Assembly (NCBI GenBank): GCA_013398295.1
Contig: VZSF01011141.1
Coordinates: forward strand, 190,157-254,156
Length of the DNA stretch: 64,000 bases
Direction: 5' to 3'
Origin: Chionis minor
Lineage: Eukaryota; Chordata; Aves; Charadriiformes; Chionididae
The position numbers were made by a program, and so were the translations under genes. Of the stretch, positions 10,517-21,776 are shown one piece after another. Under the pieces are notes generated by a model. The model ran no database searches, was not told where the DNA came from, and worked only from the letters and a program-made list of their open reading frames with translations. The stretch's first letter is position 1. The number at the start of each line of letters is the position of its first letter.

Positions 10517-13500
10517 TTTCGTCTACTTTGAACATTCAGGTGTGTGCTACTATACTGGCATCAGCCCAACATCTCTTTCACCACACGGGTGTGAATGGGG
10601 AGGAGAAATGTGTGCCAAGAGTATAAAATCCCTAAGTAATGGCAAGCTAATTGCAAGGCGGGCTGTCATTCTCCCAGGTTTTCCCTGCACTTCCCTTCAG
10701 TCATATTTTTCTTATCACCTCCTTTCCAGTCACTTGGAACAAAACTTCTGGACATGGCATCCTGAATTTATTCCACCTACATGTGAGAGGCAACGGAGAT
10801 CTTAAGTGGCCTTAATCATCCCCTAAAGGTGCTTATTTCCCTGTGACAGCTATAAATGGATCAGTAGCTTAAGTCAGCTCCAAAGAAACTGGGCCAAAGT
10901 GCAGATTATTGAACTGTTTGATAAAATTCAGAGGAGCACAAAAGGCAGGACAGACAGAAAGGGTTAAAAGGGAAAGATGGATGCAGTTGCAGTATCTATT
11001 ACTTGCAAGTGACCGTAATGTGTTTATACAACTCTCAGGCAGGCTAGCAGGTAATTAAAGGGGAGAACTGACACTAGACACTGCACCACCTTATACGCTA
11101 TGGCACGGGGAAAGTCACACAAGCGGGATCATAAGAAAACAGCAGCAGATTCCCTCCTCCGCTTTTTGCCATGCTCACTCTCTTCTCTTTTGCAGTTAGA
11201 AGGATACCTGACTAGTCCGCATTCCTGGGAGACAGTTAAAATATACTGATAAAGTTAGGGTCCAAACTGATCTTACTGCATTACAGTCCGGTATTTCATA
11301 CATTCTGACTGCAGCAGGACCAACACTTTTGCCAGGCTCCAGTTCAGCAGGACGTACCCTCATCAGTATAAATCCATCCTATGATCTCTTCATTACCTGT
11401 CTATTCCTACAGCTACCGACTATACTTTTGTCTCAGACTTGCCCTTCAGTGAGATCAAGCGTAGATCTGAGTCCTTGTCTAAGCCATGAATGACCAGCTC
11501 CTGGGTGGGTAGAGAAGTCTTGGCAATGATGCGATTTCTGTGCGTGTTTGTGATCGGGAGAGTGATTACCTGTTCTCCGGCCATGTGAGGGGTCAGAGAA
11601 GACCATCCTCCCCCTGGGCTGCCCAGACCACTCGGCCAATTTGTCAAGAATCCCATAGGATAAATAGCTGTCTCCAGAGACCTTTATAGTGACAAATCCA
11701 AATAAATCAGAGTCACTTTTACTGAGCACTTCAGCAGACAGCTCAGATTTAATGAATCAGCCTTCAGACCCCCAAGGAAGATTTTCTTTCCCAAGCCCAA
11801 GGGGAACAAATAAGTGCCAAAATTTGCTTTCAGGGTAAAACTCTATCAATCTAGCCTTTAAATTTTGTGATTGCAGTTACCAAAACCACTAACAGTGTTT
11901 TAAAGAGCACTGGGAATGCAGCAAAGAGCTCTCAGGATCTGTGGGACCAGTGTGCTCAGTGCCGAGAAAAGGAGGCTGCTATGGATCAGATTATGTTCCT
12001 CATCAGTGATCGGGGATGGACTTTGCATTCCTTTACTACTGCCCTTCTGCACTTGCGGCTCGAACTCCCCCCAACACGAAAAATAAAAGAAAAAGGAAAA
12101 AAAAGAAAAAATAATCAGTCTGAAAACCTACCACCACCAAAACTCATCACACAGATAAAACCTTGTAGGGTAGTCATTGTGGGTTACTCGAACAGTCTTA
12201 AGGCTTAACATCTTGATCACCTCTAAAAACTTCCTTCTCCATTTCCTTCCCCCCTTTGGGATCCATCCAGATGCCTACTCAAATACCTGCTGGCGCCAGA
12301 GGAAATTCTCCTGTAACAGATACCCTGCGATGTAAAACCAATATTTTGTTTCCAGGGTCATCCCTTTCACACCCCCACAGATCCTCTTGCTTCACCAACC
12401 TGCCTCTTGGTCAAGCCAAAACATGAGAAGTTGTGAATCCAAAGGGTGGGATTGCAGGGCAGTTTAATAGGCTTGGTGATTGCTAACCCACACATTTCCT
12501 CAGCTTCCTCCTCCCGTTGTGGTAGCCTCATCCGATAATTTGTGTCAGGTTAACAGGCTGCTGGGCAGATACCTCTGCTCAAAGATCAGCAAAGAGAGAG
12601 AAAGAGAATAATTTAACCTGACCCAGAGCCTTCATGACGATCAGACTGGTGACACCTTTTCCGATAGGCTAATAGCTAATACAAAGTGGCCTAACAAAGC
12701 TAAGAAGCATCTTTCACTGGTAGGGCATAAGTGAGTGCACCAGGAACCATTCCCAGGTAAAACAATTAATTAAAAAGCAGTGCTTGATATAATTCATGTG
12801 CAAAAAGGAAGGCAGAAATGTTTCATTTGTGATAGTTCCTCATCACTTGTTTAGGGAATCGTGTTGGCAATAAGCAGTGGATCAGTGTTTGCAGTTTGGT
12901 CAGGAAATTCTTGGTTCAACACTTTATCCTGTTCTGCTTCTGGTTTTCATTTGTGCTCCCTGGCTGTTCATACATTTTACATGATAATCAACAAATTGCT
13001 TTGTATTGCATTTTAATGAGCTTTGTTAATTGTCATATGGGACACATGAGAAGGAGTTCTTCAGAAAGGACTGAGTAGGCACTCTTTTAAAGTGACATTT
13101 TAGGTGGTCATTTCCTCATTTAGCCTTATAGTACATAATATGGGCAATACCTCCAGGGTGATAACTGAAGAAAGCAATTAAGGTTATTTACTTATATAAA
13201 GTAGATAATCCTACCTTTTATGTAAGTTTAATGATGCTAAGTGCAAGGATAAAATAACAGGGACTCATTTCAAGTCCCTGTAAGTGGATTGCCACTGAAT
13301 TTTATTTCAGAAACTTTAGGTTTTTTTAATTTTCCTCATGAAGGAAACAAACAGAATAGCTGACTTTTTTCTCCTTTCAGTCTTTTAAATAAAAAATAGT
13401 ATACCGATAAGGTCAGGAAACAAATATTCTTTTGTCCATGAAAAAAAGAATCCATAAAAGAAATTTTTACAAAATGGCTGCATGTAAGACTTTGCTACAG

Positions 13501-13659
13501 AGTGGGCAATTTATTGCACTAGAAATTTGTCATCCAAAATCCTGCAGAATATGCCAGAATGCCTGTTCACATCTTAAAAAAGTCTCTTTCATTCTGACAT
13601 AAGTTATTGCATAAAGTGCAGGAGAACAAGAGTAAAAATGTGTTTTTTTAATGATTAAG
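10517..13659. other. unique non-coding sequence; possible conserved elements, unproven
   Basis: Two stretches, about 10880-11060 and 12430-12830, have balanced composition and dense AT-rich homeodomain-like words (for example AACAATTAATTAA at about 12761 and GGTAATTAAAG at about 11050). This is suggestive of, but does not prove, a developmental enhancer. An A-rich tract lies at 12078-12113. No coding exon is recognised. Confidence 0.4.
12078..12113. repeat. A-rich low-complexity tract
   Basis: Runs of A broken by single G or T (AAATAAAAGAAAAAGG type). It gives the lysine-rich end of a chance frame on the + strand. Confidence 0.8.
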
Positions 13660-13725
13660 GACTGATCTTGTTCCAATTGAGTCAATGGCAAAACTCCATG
13701 GAATTGAGCTGAATATATGGGTATA
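13660..13725. repeat. foldback-type amniote repeat fragment ('GAAGTCAATGG' family)
   Basis: The words ACTGATCTTGTTCCAATTGA, then GTCAATGGCAAAACTCCATG and GAATTGAGCTG match a palindromic short repeat that I recall as abundant in turtle, crocodilian and bird DNA. In that repeat, 'cctgatcctgctcccattgaagtcaatgg' is followed by its inverted half. The two halves here are still partly complementary. I do not assert a library name. It is probably a relic of a MITE-like DNA transposon or of a satellite-like dispersed palindrome. Confidence 0.5.
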
Positions 13726-15734
13726 GATAAGATGTTGTTTACTGTGCTCTTGCATTTTCTGAGAGCAAAATGTAAATGAAATATATTCCTTGCACAAATT
13801 AGATTATCCCAAGTCATCTGCTGACTCCTACTTAAAACAGAGCACAGGGATCTCTCCATATTCTCCAGGAGCTGCAAGCCCTTAATATCCATGCAGCCTT
13901 AAGGACACTTTTGCCACTGTGTGAATTGGCTGTTACACCGAAGAAGGAATTAACACAGTCATGGAACAAGAGTTCATGAGATTTTGCTTTTGTATATAAA
14001 TGAATGTAACATTTGTAGGTTCTCCAAGTCCTCTTTCAGCTGCAGTTACGTATTTTTTTAAAAGCAACACATGTCTTTGTGCAGAGTCTTGCCTGGTTTT
14101 ATCACAGCCGTGAGCAGGGGGAGAGCAAGGTTTTGCTCCATGTGCCACATTTGCACTGGGAAATGGGCAGAGGGAGCACAAGCTGCATTGTTTGTCCTGC
14201 AGCTCACCCCTCAACAACTGGGTGAGCACTGGCCAAAAAAAAAAAAAAAGAGAGAAGAATTAAACAGCCTTGAGTTAGGTTCTGCCAGCATCAGACAGGT
14301 AACACACGTGGTAGAGATAGATGGAGATCGGGCCAGTGGTGGAAATTATTCCTTCCAAGGATGAAAACAGGAGCAGAGAAAGCACTGTGTCTCTGCAAAT
14401 CCCTGATTTTGCCGCAGCACCCCTTTGTGAGGTAAAACTCCCAGTTTGCACGCCTTAGAGTTGAGAATCAATCAGTCTCTTGTAAGATGAAAAAGAAGAA
14501 TTTGCCAAGAGGGCTCTCATTTTTGCTAACAAAACCTTTGCAAGACAAAAAACCAATCTAATAAACTCCACCTAGTCGCTTCAGTGGCACAAAATGTTAG
14601 TCAGCTTGTGTAACGCCTTACCAACAGAGACGGAGCTCCATGAAAAAAATAATTACCTCTGAAACAGGAGGGAGGGAACAGTGCTGCAACTGCTATAGAG
14701 CAATGTTATTAGGAAGTGTGAAGGAGCAGAAGGGAGTTGTTTACAATAACCTGACCAACTGATTCCTAAGTTGTTGGCTGTACAATTCATCAGCCTGTCA
14801 GGTAAAATGTGCAAGGCAAAGTCAATCAATACGGTCACCCCCTTCCCTCTCTGGCCCATCCTGGTGGGTGACAGAGCATAACAGTGTTGCTTTTGACATT
14901 ATTAGGTTATCCTGAAAATAAATCACTTTTGAAAAGGTGAATAATTGGACAGAGCTTAGTGCTGACAAGCCAAAGGCTGGAACCTGGGGGGGACGGCGGT
15001 GAGGGGGAGAGGGAAGGGGGGCTGTAGTGTCGGAGACGCAAACCCATTCCAGGAGGCCACCAGTATGTGAAGAGCTGTAAGTCTCATTTTGGTTTGTACT
15101 TTGGCAAACGAGTGCAGCTTTTGGTCTGATAAGTATCAAACTGCATTTATAGTTTCTGAAACTATTTTTGATCCAGCAGAGAAATGAGACATACCTTTGC
15201 ATGTAATCTAAACTGTGAAAGGTATAGCCCTGCCCAGTAAAATTAAAAGGTAGTAAATTTTGTCCCTATAAAAGGAAATCCCCACTTTTCCCAACATTTA
15301 GCTAATCTGTGGAGTTCACTGCCGTAAGTGGTCATCAAGATAATATATTGTGGCTGGACTCTTAAAAGAACTAGATAATTTTATGACCATCAGCAACATC
15401 TGTAACTATGCAAACGACGATCATGAGAATGGTAATCCAACCTCATATTTTACAGCATAGAATAAATCCCCTTTGGGACACAGGAAAGACTGGATAATTG
15501 ACTGGTTATCTGATAGGTGGTTTTAATCCTTCTTCTGACACCTAGGAGACATGGAACCATTAGACACAGGGTACTAGCCTAATTGCTTGTACCTACTTTC
15601 ACCAAAAACCATGGCAATATTTCAAGGGTTGATGTGAACTCAAACTTCACGTGGACGTCTGAAAGTTTGGTGCCAATAGGGGGTTGTAATTTGTAATTTT
15701 TGTGATGAAAATGTAATGAGGTTAATCTTTCATT
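13726..15734. other. unique non-coding sequence
   Basis: It contains a poly-A run of 15 at 14235-14249 and a G-rich patch near 14985-15020. The stretch 14600-14870 has balanced composition and no repeat signature and could be a conserved non-coding element. Open frames are short and motif-free. Confidence 0.45.
14235..14249. repeat. poly-A run (15 A)
   Basis: Simple homopolymer followed by GAGAGAAG. No retrocopy body was recognised upstream. Confidence 0.85.
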
Positions 15735-15905
15735 CCTGGAAAAATTTCAGAATGTAAGCGCTGTGGTTCTGGCACTGCATTGTCATTTAAGGAATATAGG
15801 TTCAAATCCTAATGCCTAGACATTTGCGATGTGATCACAAGTAAATCATGCATAACTGCATTACACATTTTCTTCCCCTCTCAAAATAAGTGAAACAATA
15901 GGTTT
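15735..15905 (+). mobile_element. possible degraded MIR/CORE-SINE
   Basis: The word ATAGGTTCAAATCCTAATGC resembles a tRNA B box (GGTTCRAATCC) within a SINE. It is followed by GATGTGATCACAAGTAAATC in the place of MIR's 'ctgtgtgaccttgggcaagtca', and then by CTTCCCCTCTCAAAATAAGT in the place of 'tttccccatctgtaaaatgg'. The order and spacing fit a + strand MIR, but divergence is high and parts are missing. A chance B-box match is the alternative. Confidence 0.45.
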
Positions 15906-16029
15906 TCTTTTATCCAGTGTCTTTCTGTCTCATCTTTTCCATTTTAGCTTGTCTAGATGAGGACTCGTAGTAATTTTATACAATATCTGACACAAAGAAA
16001 CAGCTTGCACTCTGAATTTCTTCGAGGTT

Positions 16030-16085
16030 TACTTATGCAAACCTCTCCATTGCAATCAGTGGACTTAATTTTGACCTTTACATGA
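16030..16085. repeat. possible fragment of the palindromic 'GAAGTCAATGG' repeat
   Basis: The words TTACTTATGCAAACCTCTCC and ATTGCAATCAGTGGACTTAA parallel the remembered element 'ttactcatgcaaaactcccattgacttcagtgg'. The fragment is short and diverged, so this is tentative. Confidence 0.35.
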
Positions 16086-17413
16086 CTTTCAGAGGTACGC
16101 CCAGCCTGCTTATGGCTTCACTGCTCAAGGGAGACACTATGTTTGGGCATGAAACAGTGAAACAGATCCTGAAAATGCAGTTCCAAGTAGTGCAAAATTC
16201 TATCTCCTTCTCTCTCTTCTTTCTCTCTTCTCCCTCTTATCTTCTAGCAGGTACCTAAGGAACATTCAGAAATCTGTCTTCCAAGAGTTCCTCTCCCAAA
16301 CACTCCCATAAATGTCACAGTTCCTCTCTGTGCATGCTGGTGGTGTGGAGATGGAAACACGAGGGGGAGAATATCAGGGGTTGTCAGGGAGCTGCGTGAA
16401 AGGTCCCTGTCTTCTGGCATTTTTAACATTTCTGAGCAAGTCCTTCTCATTCAGAAAATGCATGACGGGAAATTTATGACAGGAAAACACCAACAAATGA
16501 AACAGGCCATGAGCCATCAGATTATAAGGCTACGCAAAAGTCCAAAATGAGCCCTCCTCCAAGGGAACTTTTATAAAGCACTGCATTTTGCAACCCCGGA
16601 CACAGTTCTTCCTCATGACAAACCCTGTGGTGGCGGACGCACTTGAAGAGATCATCACCACCCTGTTTGCCTTGCAGCTCCTTCCCATCCTCCTCCCTGC
16701 TGTGGTGGAGTTCACGATCTGCTCCACTGTGATGAATCAACTGTTTGGGTGGCTGTGCTCCCAATCAGATTTGTCATAGTGCGTGCTTCCAAAACAACAG
16801 GGAAAGATTTCGCTTTTCTTGGTTTTCTTTTTTGGGGTTTTTTTTTTGTTTGGTTGGTGTTTTTTTTTTACAAAATTAGACCATTTCCCAGGTCTGGAGT
16901 TCAGCCACCCCAGCTATCGAATTGGCACAATCGAGGGGAGGTAACCCCTGTCAAGCAAGGAAGGAATCCCTTAACACTTCTCTGCTTTTAAAGAATTTGT
17001 GCCCTGGAAAAACACTCTCCTGTTAGATAAGGGGCAACCCAGAAAAGCCACCATCCATGAAAAGGGGAGGGATACTTCAGCCCACACTGCTATTCTAATA
17101 GAGCTATTCAAATTCATTATCACTGGATGATACAATCAACCCTATATAGTTATCAGGATTTGGGGCTGTTTTCTTTTTCTGCCACTGACAAATAGGCCAA
17201 AGTAAACCAGATCACTGATAAGACAGACCCCTGGGAAGATGTTCTGCCACACTTGATGCATGGATAGGGCTTTTTGTTCATCACTCAGATGATTTTGTCT
17301 TGCAGCATCTGTTTATTTTCCCTCTTCTTTCATTGCCCAAGTTTGAAAGCAGCCTGAAATATAATAGGATTTATGCCATGATCTGCAAACCCTGAACTTT
17401 TTATTTAGGAGAC
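16086..17413. other. non-coding sequence with a GC-richer patch and a T/G tract
   Basis: A GC-richer patch at about 16580-16770 is open in several frames on both strands. A T-rich tract with G runs lies at 16814-16869. No known gene family is recognised. Confidence 0.4.
16814..16869. repeat. T-rich tract with GGGG and GTTTGG words
   Basis: Long T runs interrupted by G form low-complexity sequence typical of avian introns. Confidence 0.8.
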
Positions 17414-17695
17414 TCAAAGACTGTAAGGCCAAGAGAGGCCTTTGGTATCCTCTTGTCTGACCTCTGCTACAAGCCAGGCCATTAGCTTCCTCTTGTTTGG
17501 TCTATCTACTGGAAAAACATCCAGCCCTGATTTAAGAATTGTAAGTGGTGGAGAGAATTCATCACAACTCTCCATGAACTGTTCTCATGGTCAGTTACCC
17601 CGTCTGTTAGAAAATTTCCATTGTACTTCGGTTTAGATTTGCTGAGCTTCAATTCCCAGCCGTTGGCTCTCGTCCTTGCTGCGCCTTTGTAACCT
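17414..17695 (-). mobile_element. CR1 LINE 3' fragment (antisense to + strand), old subfamily
   Basis: Reading the + strand, the order is CTGTAAGGCC, TCTTGTCTGACCTCTGCTAC, AAGCCAGGCCATTAG, AAAACATCCAGCCCTGATTT, AAGAATTGTAAGTGGTGGAG, CATGGTCAGTTACCCCGTCT and AGCTTCAATTCCCAGCCGTT. This matches, in order, the reverse complement of the 3' end of an old CR1 group shared by turtles, crocodilians and birds ('tctgacctcctgtataacacaggccat...ccagccattgg...'). CR1 is an L2-clade-related non-LTR retrotransposon that inserts as 5'-truncated copies. Only about 280 bp remain, and no reverse transcriptase coding region is present. Confidence 0.8.
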
Positions 17696-20060
17696 TAGAT
17701 TTCCATCAAGAGTCAGCTCAGAGAATGGGGTGGTGATTAGGCACATATATATCACTTAGAGATATTTTCAGTCAGCTTGCCTCCTGAGCCGAAATGGGGT
17801 TTGAACAGAGTCCTGTAAAGGTTTTCTGAGAAATAGATTATAATTTGTTATCTTTCCAAATAACTGTTTACATTTGCTGTCATTTAAATTATGGGCGTAT
17901 GATTTTCCAGTACCTGTGGAAACATGGCTCCCACTAGATGCTTTTAAGAATCACCGGGTAAATTTTTAAATGAGAATTGGCCTGTTACCCAGAGTTCCAG
18001 GGGACCCATGTTTGCCATTGCTGTCAACTGAATTAAACCAAAATATTTCATTTTAAAAGAGAATTCAGCAAGTCTGAGAGACCAAAGTGAATTCAGATAT
18101 CATACTTCTGGTGTGTTACGAACATATGAATTACAGTTGATAAAGGGACTTGAGGTCTGTTTCTGAAAGGTGTTTCCATGATATTACAAGATGTTTCTCT
18201 AATGTGATGGCCACTTTCCTGAGGATGCTCTGTCAAACACTGTCTGGACCCAGGGAAGCATGAAAAGATAGCCGAGCTAGATTGGGATGATAAAGCACAG
18301 TCAAGGACCCACAAATTGCCTTTTTAATTGTTCTCTCTGACTGTATTATGTCACGTCACCCTTTCTAGGGGAACATCCACTGGCTGAACCACATTTACTT
18401 CAGAAGATGCTTTCTGATCAGATTACATATAATATTTTCATTTTCTGGTTACATATAGTATTTCCATTGCCTAGTTATTGTTATGCTCCCTGGCCTGTGT
18501 TCCTCAGCTATGGATTTGGTGACTGCCAGCATCTTGTACACCAATAACTTGTAACAGAAACTGAATTGGCACCGAGAAGTTTCCTGAGTATTTCTTGAGA
18601 CTTAATTCTTTAAGAGGCTTTGGATAGGAAGATCTTGATGAATCTGAAAAAAAGAGGGAATCGGAGATCAAATACCAGGAGAAAGAACAAAGCATGCGTG
18701 CTTGATCCCCAAATTGGTTTCTGATAGAGGCACTGGTGCACCTGCCACTGGGAGAGGCAGGTCTGTAAATTGAAGACAGGTTTTCAAAAGACTTTGTGGA
18801 AGAGAAGCAGTAGTGAGAGTATTTAAACAGTGAAAGATACTCCATAACCCTTTATGGCACTACCTCTTCTCCTGGTCTATTTTCCTAATTCAAAAAACCA
18901 CAGTCTTGCAAAGGCCGGATTGGGGACAAAGGAGCTGTCAGGGATCAGTTGCCTTGCCCTGGTTGCTAGACCTCTGGGGACCTGGAGTGCAGGATAGATA
19001 GGAAGTTTTGTAACAGTTGCAGGAGCAGGCGTTCAGACCTCCTTACTCCTGTGCATAGTTGTCCCCGGGCACTGGGGGACAACTGCTTTCTGCATTGCTG
19101 TCTTGTGTTGTTTAGTCCTGCTAGCTCATGAGGCCACGACAGACTGTGAGTTGGATCAGGGAAGTTTTCCCCAGTGGATTGTGCCACAAGCCAGTGAGGA
19201 ATTGGCAAGGCATGAGAAAATGCCCTGCACCATGTGTCCTCTTCCATGCACAGCAAGGAGAGTAACTGGCCTAGGAGGGAGCTGTGCTGGGTTGATGCCA
19301 ACTGGGAGTTTTCCTTTGCAGATGATGAATTCACAGTAGCTATTTAAGATCAACCCAGAAAGAGGGCGGGAAGGGGAGAACCTGGCCCATAGGTGGATCA
19401 TGCTGACACTTCCATGAAGATAAACTGGTTACAGTGGAGCCAATCCACCAACATAACTGAGCAGGAAGACTGGCGAAAAGGACTAAACCCACATCCAAGT
19501 GAAGACAGCAGTAAAAAGTCTATTGCCACCTTTGGGACTCAAATATAGTCCTACCACTTTAAACACTAGCAGTTTTTTTGTTTCAGTGCCACTTGACAAC
19601 AGCTTGGTGTTGGGGATGGAGAACATTTAAATAAGTAAATTTAAATTTAGCTAATTTGCAATGAAATCCTCTAGATGTTCCAACAAATGATGCTAGATCA
19701 TTTGTTGAGAAATGCTGTGTTGCCATCCATGTGATGGGAATGCAAGGACAACTTTTTTTGAAGTTACAATGGGATGGTTTGTGTTTTTTGTGTCGGTCAA
19801 GTTGATGCAGTAGGAATTAATACTACATGTGAATGAACAATAATAATTGTTATGCTCTGCAGTTAGAAGTTCCAGTGTTTTTTGTTTATTTAATAATTTT
19901 CTGGAATAGTTCACAGACGTTGGCTCCCATTGTCCAAATATTTCATTTAGATTCAACTTTATAGCTGTACTGAAATGTGACTGGTCATCTGGCCGAAACC
20001 AGAAGGCAGCCAATTAAATTCACAGGAAAACATTAATCTGAGCTGAAGAATTCACAGCAC
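17696..20060. other. unique non-coding sequence with one imperfect tandem pair
   Basis: An imperfect 26-bp tandem pair lies at 18423-18474. Frames such as 18966-19334 (minus) overlap frames on the other strand and show no motif. No known repeat is seen otherwise. Confidence 0.45.
18423..18474. repeat. 26-bp imperfect tandem pair
   Basis: TTACATATAATATTTTCATT plus six bases is followed directly by TTACATATAGTATTTCCATT plus six bases. The units differ at about six positions, so this is an old local duplication. Confidence 0.8.
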
Positions 20061-21722
20061 ATGTGTGCAATCATTCCTCCTTTTACGTATCCTTTCTGTT
20101 CTTCCCCTGCTCCTGCTCCCCCAGCTCCCACCCCCTGCTTCTTGTTTCACCGGTCGAAGGAGAACGTGCCAACTCTAACAGCACTGTCCGAGGGAAAAGA
20201 AAATTAACACCGGCTTTGCTTTTGTGCGTTCAGGACCTGGTCCAAGAAGGCCACTAGAGTGAATGTGAGTTTTTCTCCTGCTTTTACCAGGCCTGGGATC
20301 TGGCCCAAGCGTTGTATTGCTAAAACATATCAGCGCAGGCTGTAAGGACGGAGGAGGCAGGAGCCAGGGCGTGGGTGGCAATGAATGAGCCACGGGCTGG
20401 AAGGGAGGAACAAAATGGAGAGGGGAGGGCTCGCAGGAGCTGGGGAGGGGGAGAGGGGATGTTGGGCAAGCTGGGAGTGGGAGCAGGAGCAGAGGTCTGG
20501 GACCACGAGGACATACTGTCTCTTGGGCTGGGAGCTGAGGCTGGTCTCCTTACTCCTCTGCTGTCAGTAAACATCTGTGAACAACTGCTGGAGATGTGTG
20601 TTTCTCATCTCCTTGTCCCTTCTGTTTCATTCTGCAAAAAAGCATCCTGGCTCCACTGCAGACTTCAGCCAGGGAGAGGCGTGCTGTGGCTGCAAGGGAG
20701 TCCTGCTCCTCCAGCAAACCGAACTGGGATCACCCTGCTTCCACCTCCTGGCATTTCAGGACAAAAAGGGAGGTGATGTTTTTCCAAGGAAGGATGTTTT
20801 TTGCATCAAAAAACAGACTTATGTCAAAAGGGCATCCGGGTGGCAAAGTTAAGCATTTACCAAATGGGAAATAATGGAAAGGATGGTACTTGCATTCTCA
20901 CTTTGACAGACAGTTGTGCAGCGCAGGAGGGGTTCATCTACAGACTACTGCCTTACGTGTAGCAGAAGTGGGTGGCAAATTAGGTGGAGGAAGATTATGG
21001 TTAAAGTGCTTAGTTAATGTTTATGGCAAAAATTATTCCACCCACTGCCATTGCCACAATACTCCTAAGTAAAGCTGAGTGCTGTGTTTCCAAAATCAAG
21101 AATCTAGCAGTTAGATAGATAATTCTGTATTCCCCCATTTGCTGGGGTGCCACACATGGTTCCTAGGCTGGACTTGCACAAGGTCTCAGCAGGAGTCTTG
21201 GCATGATTGGAGCTTAAGAGGCATTATAAAAATGCTCCACACATTGGAGAATTAGGTCCTGGCTGTTGGGAGGCCTGCCACTCCCCAAGCATTCAGTTTC
21301 TCATCTTTGACTGTGAATAGTTACACTGCAGACTTATCGGTGACAAATTCTACAGTGTGACGTTTCAGTGTCTCTTTGGGTTAGAAGTGCATGCATGGAA
21401 AGCTGTTTGAGTGCAATAAAGGGCGCAGATTTATACATATGTATATATGGATATGCCATATACAGTATTCATGAACATGGGATGAGAGATAATAGAAAAG
21501 CTGTATTATCTCATCCATAAGGGTCTTTGTGAAATAAGGGGCTCTGCCATAATAGTACCAAGATTACATTTGGCATTTTTTAACAACCTTAGTGGTGGAC
21601 ACAAAGAAATTATACTGAATGGGGAAATATATTATCTTCTCAACACCAGAGGGAGCCCATCTGGGATATCATGGACTTATTGGCAAAGGGAGCATGCTTT
21701 ATTCTGAATATATCCTCAAAAT

Positions 21723-21776
21723 ATTTCTATTTTTTTTTCTCCCTCTCGCTCTCTCATTTGTGCGCACCCCCCCCCC
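21723..21776. repeat. pyrimidine tract with C10 run
   Basis: T run, CTCTC words and ten C at 21767-21776. Simple sequence. Confidence 0.8.

Noticed and set aside
10329..10805. 158-codon + frame
   Set aside because: Runs through a poly-C tract and an N; no motif and no splice context.
15787..15805. Possible tRNA gene from a B-box-like motif
   Set aside because: No acceptor stem, no A box at the right distance and no cloverleaf; a SINE relic explains it better.
19103..19401. Overlapping plus and minus frames of about 80 codons
   Set aside because: Mutual shadow frames without motifs.
20375..20776. 133-codon + frame in a GC-rich patch
   Set aside because: Gly/Arg/Glu-rich because of purine-rich DNA; no domain and overlapping frames on both strands.
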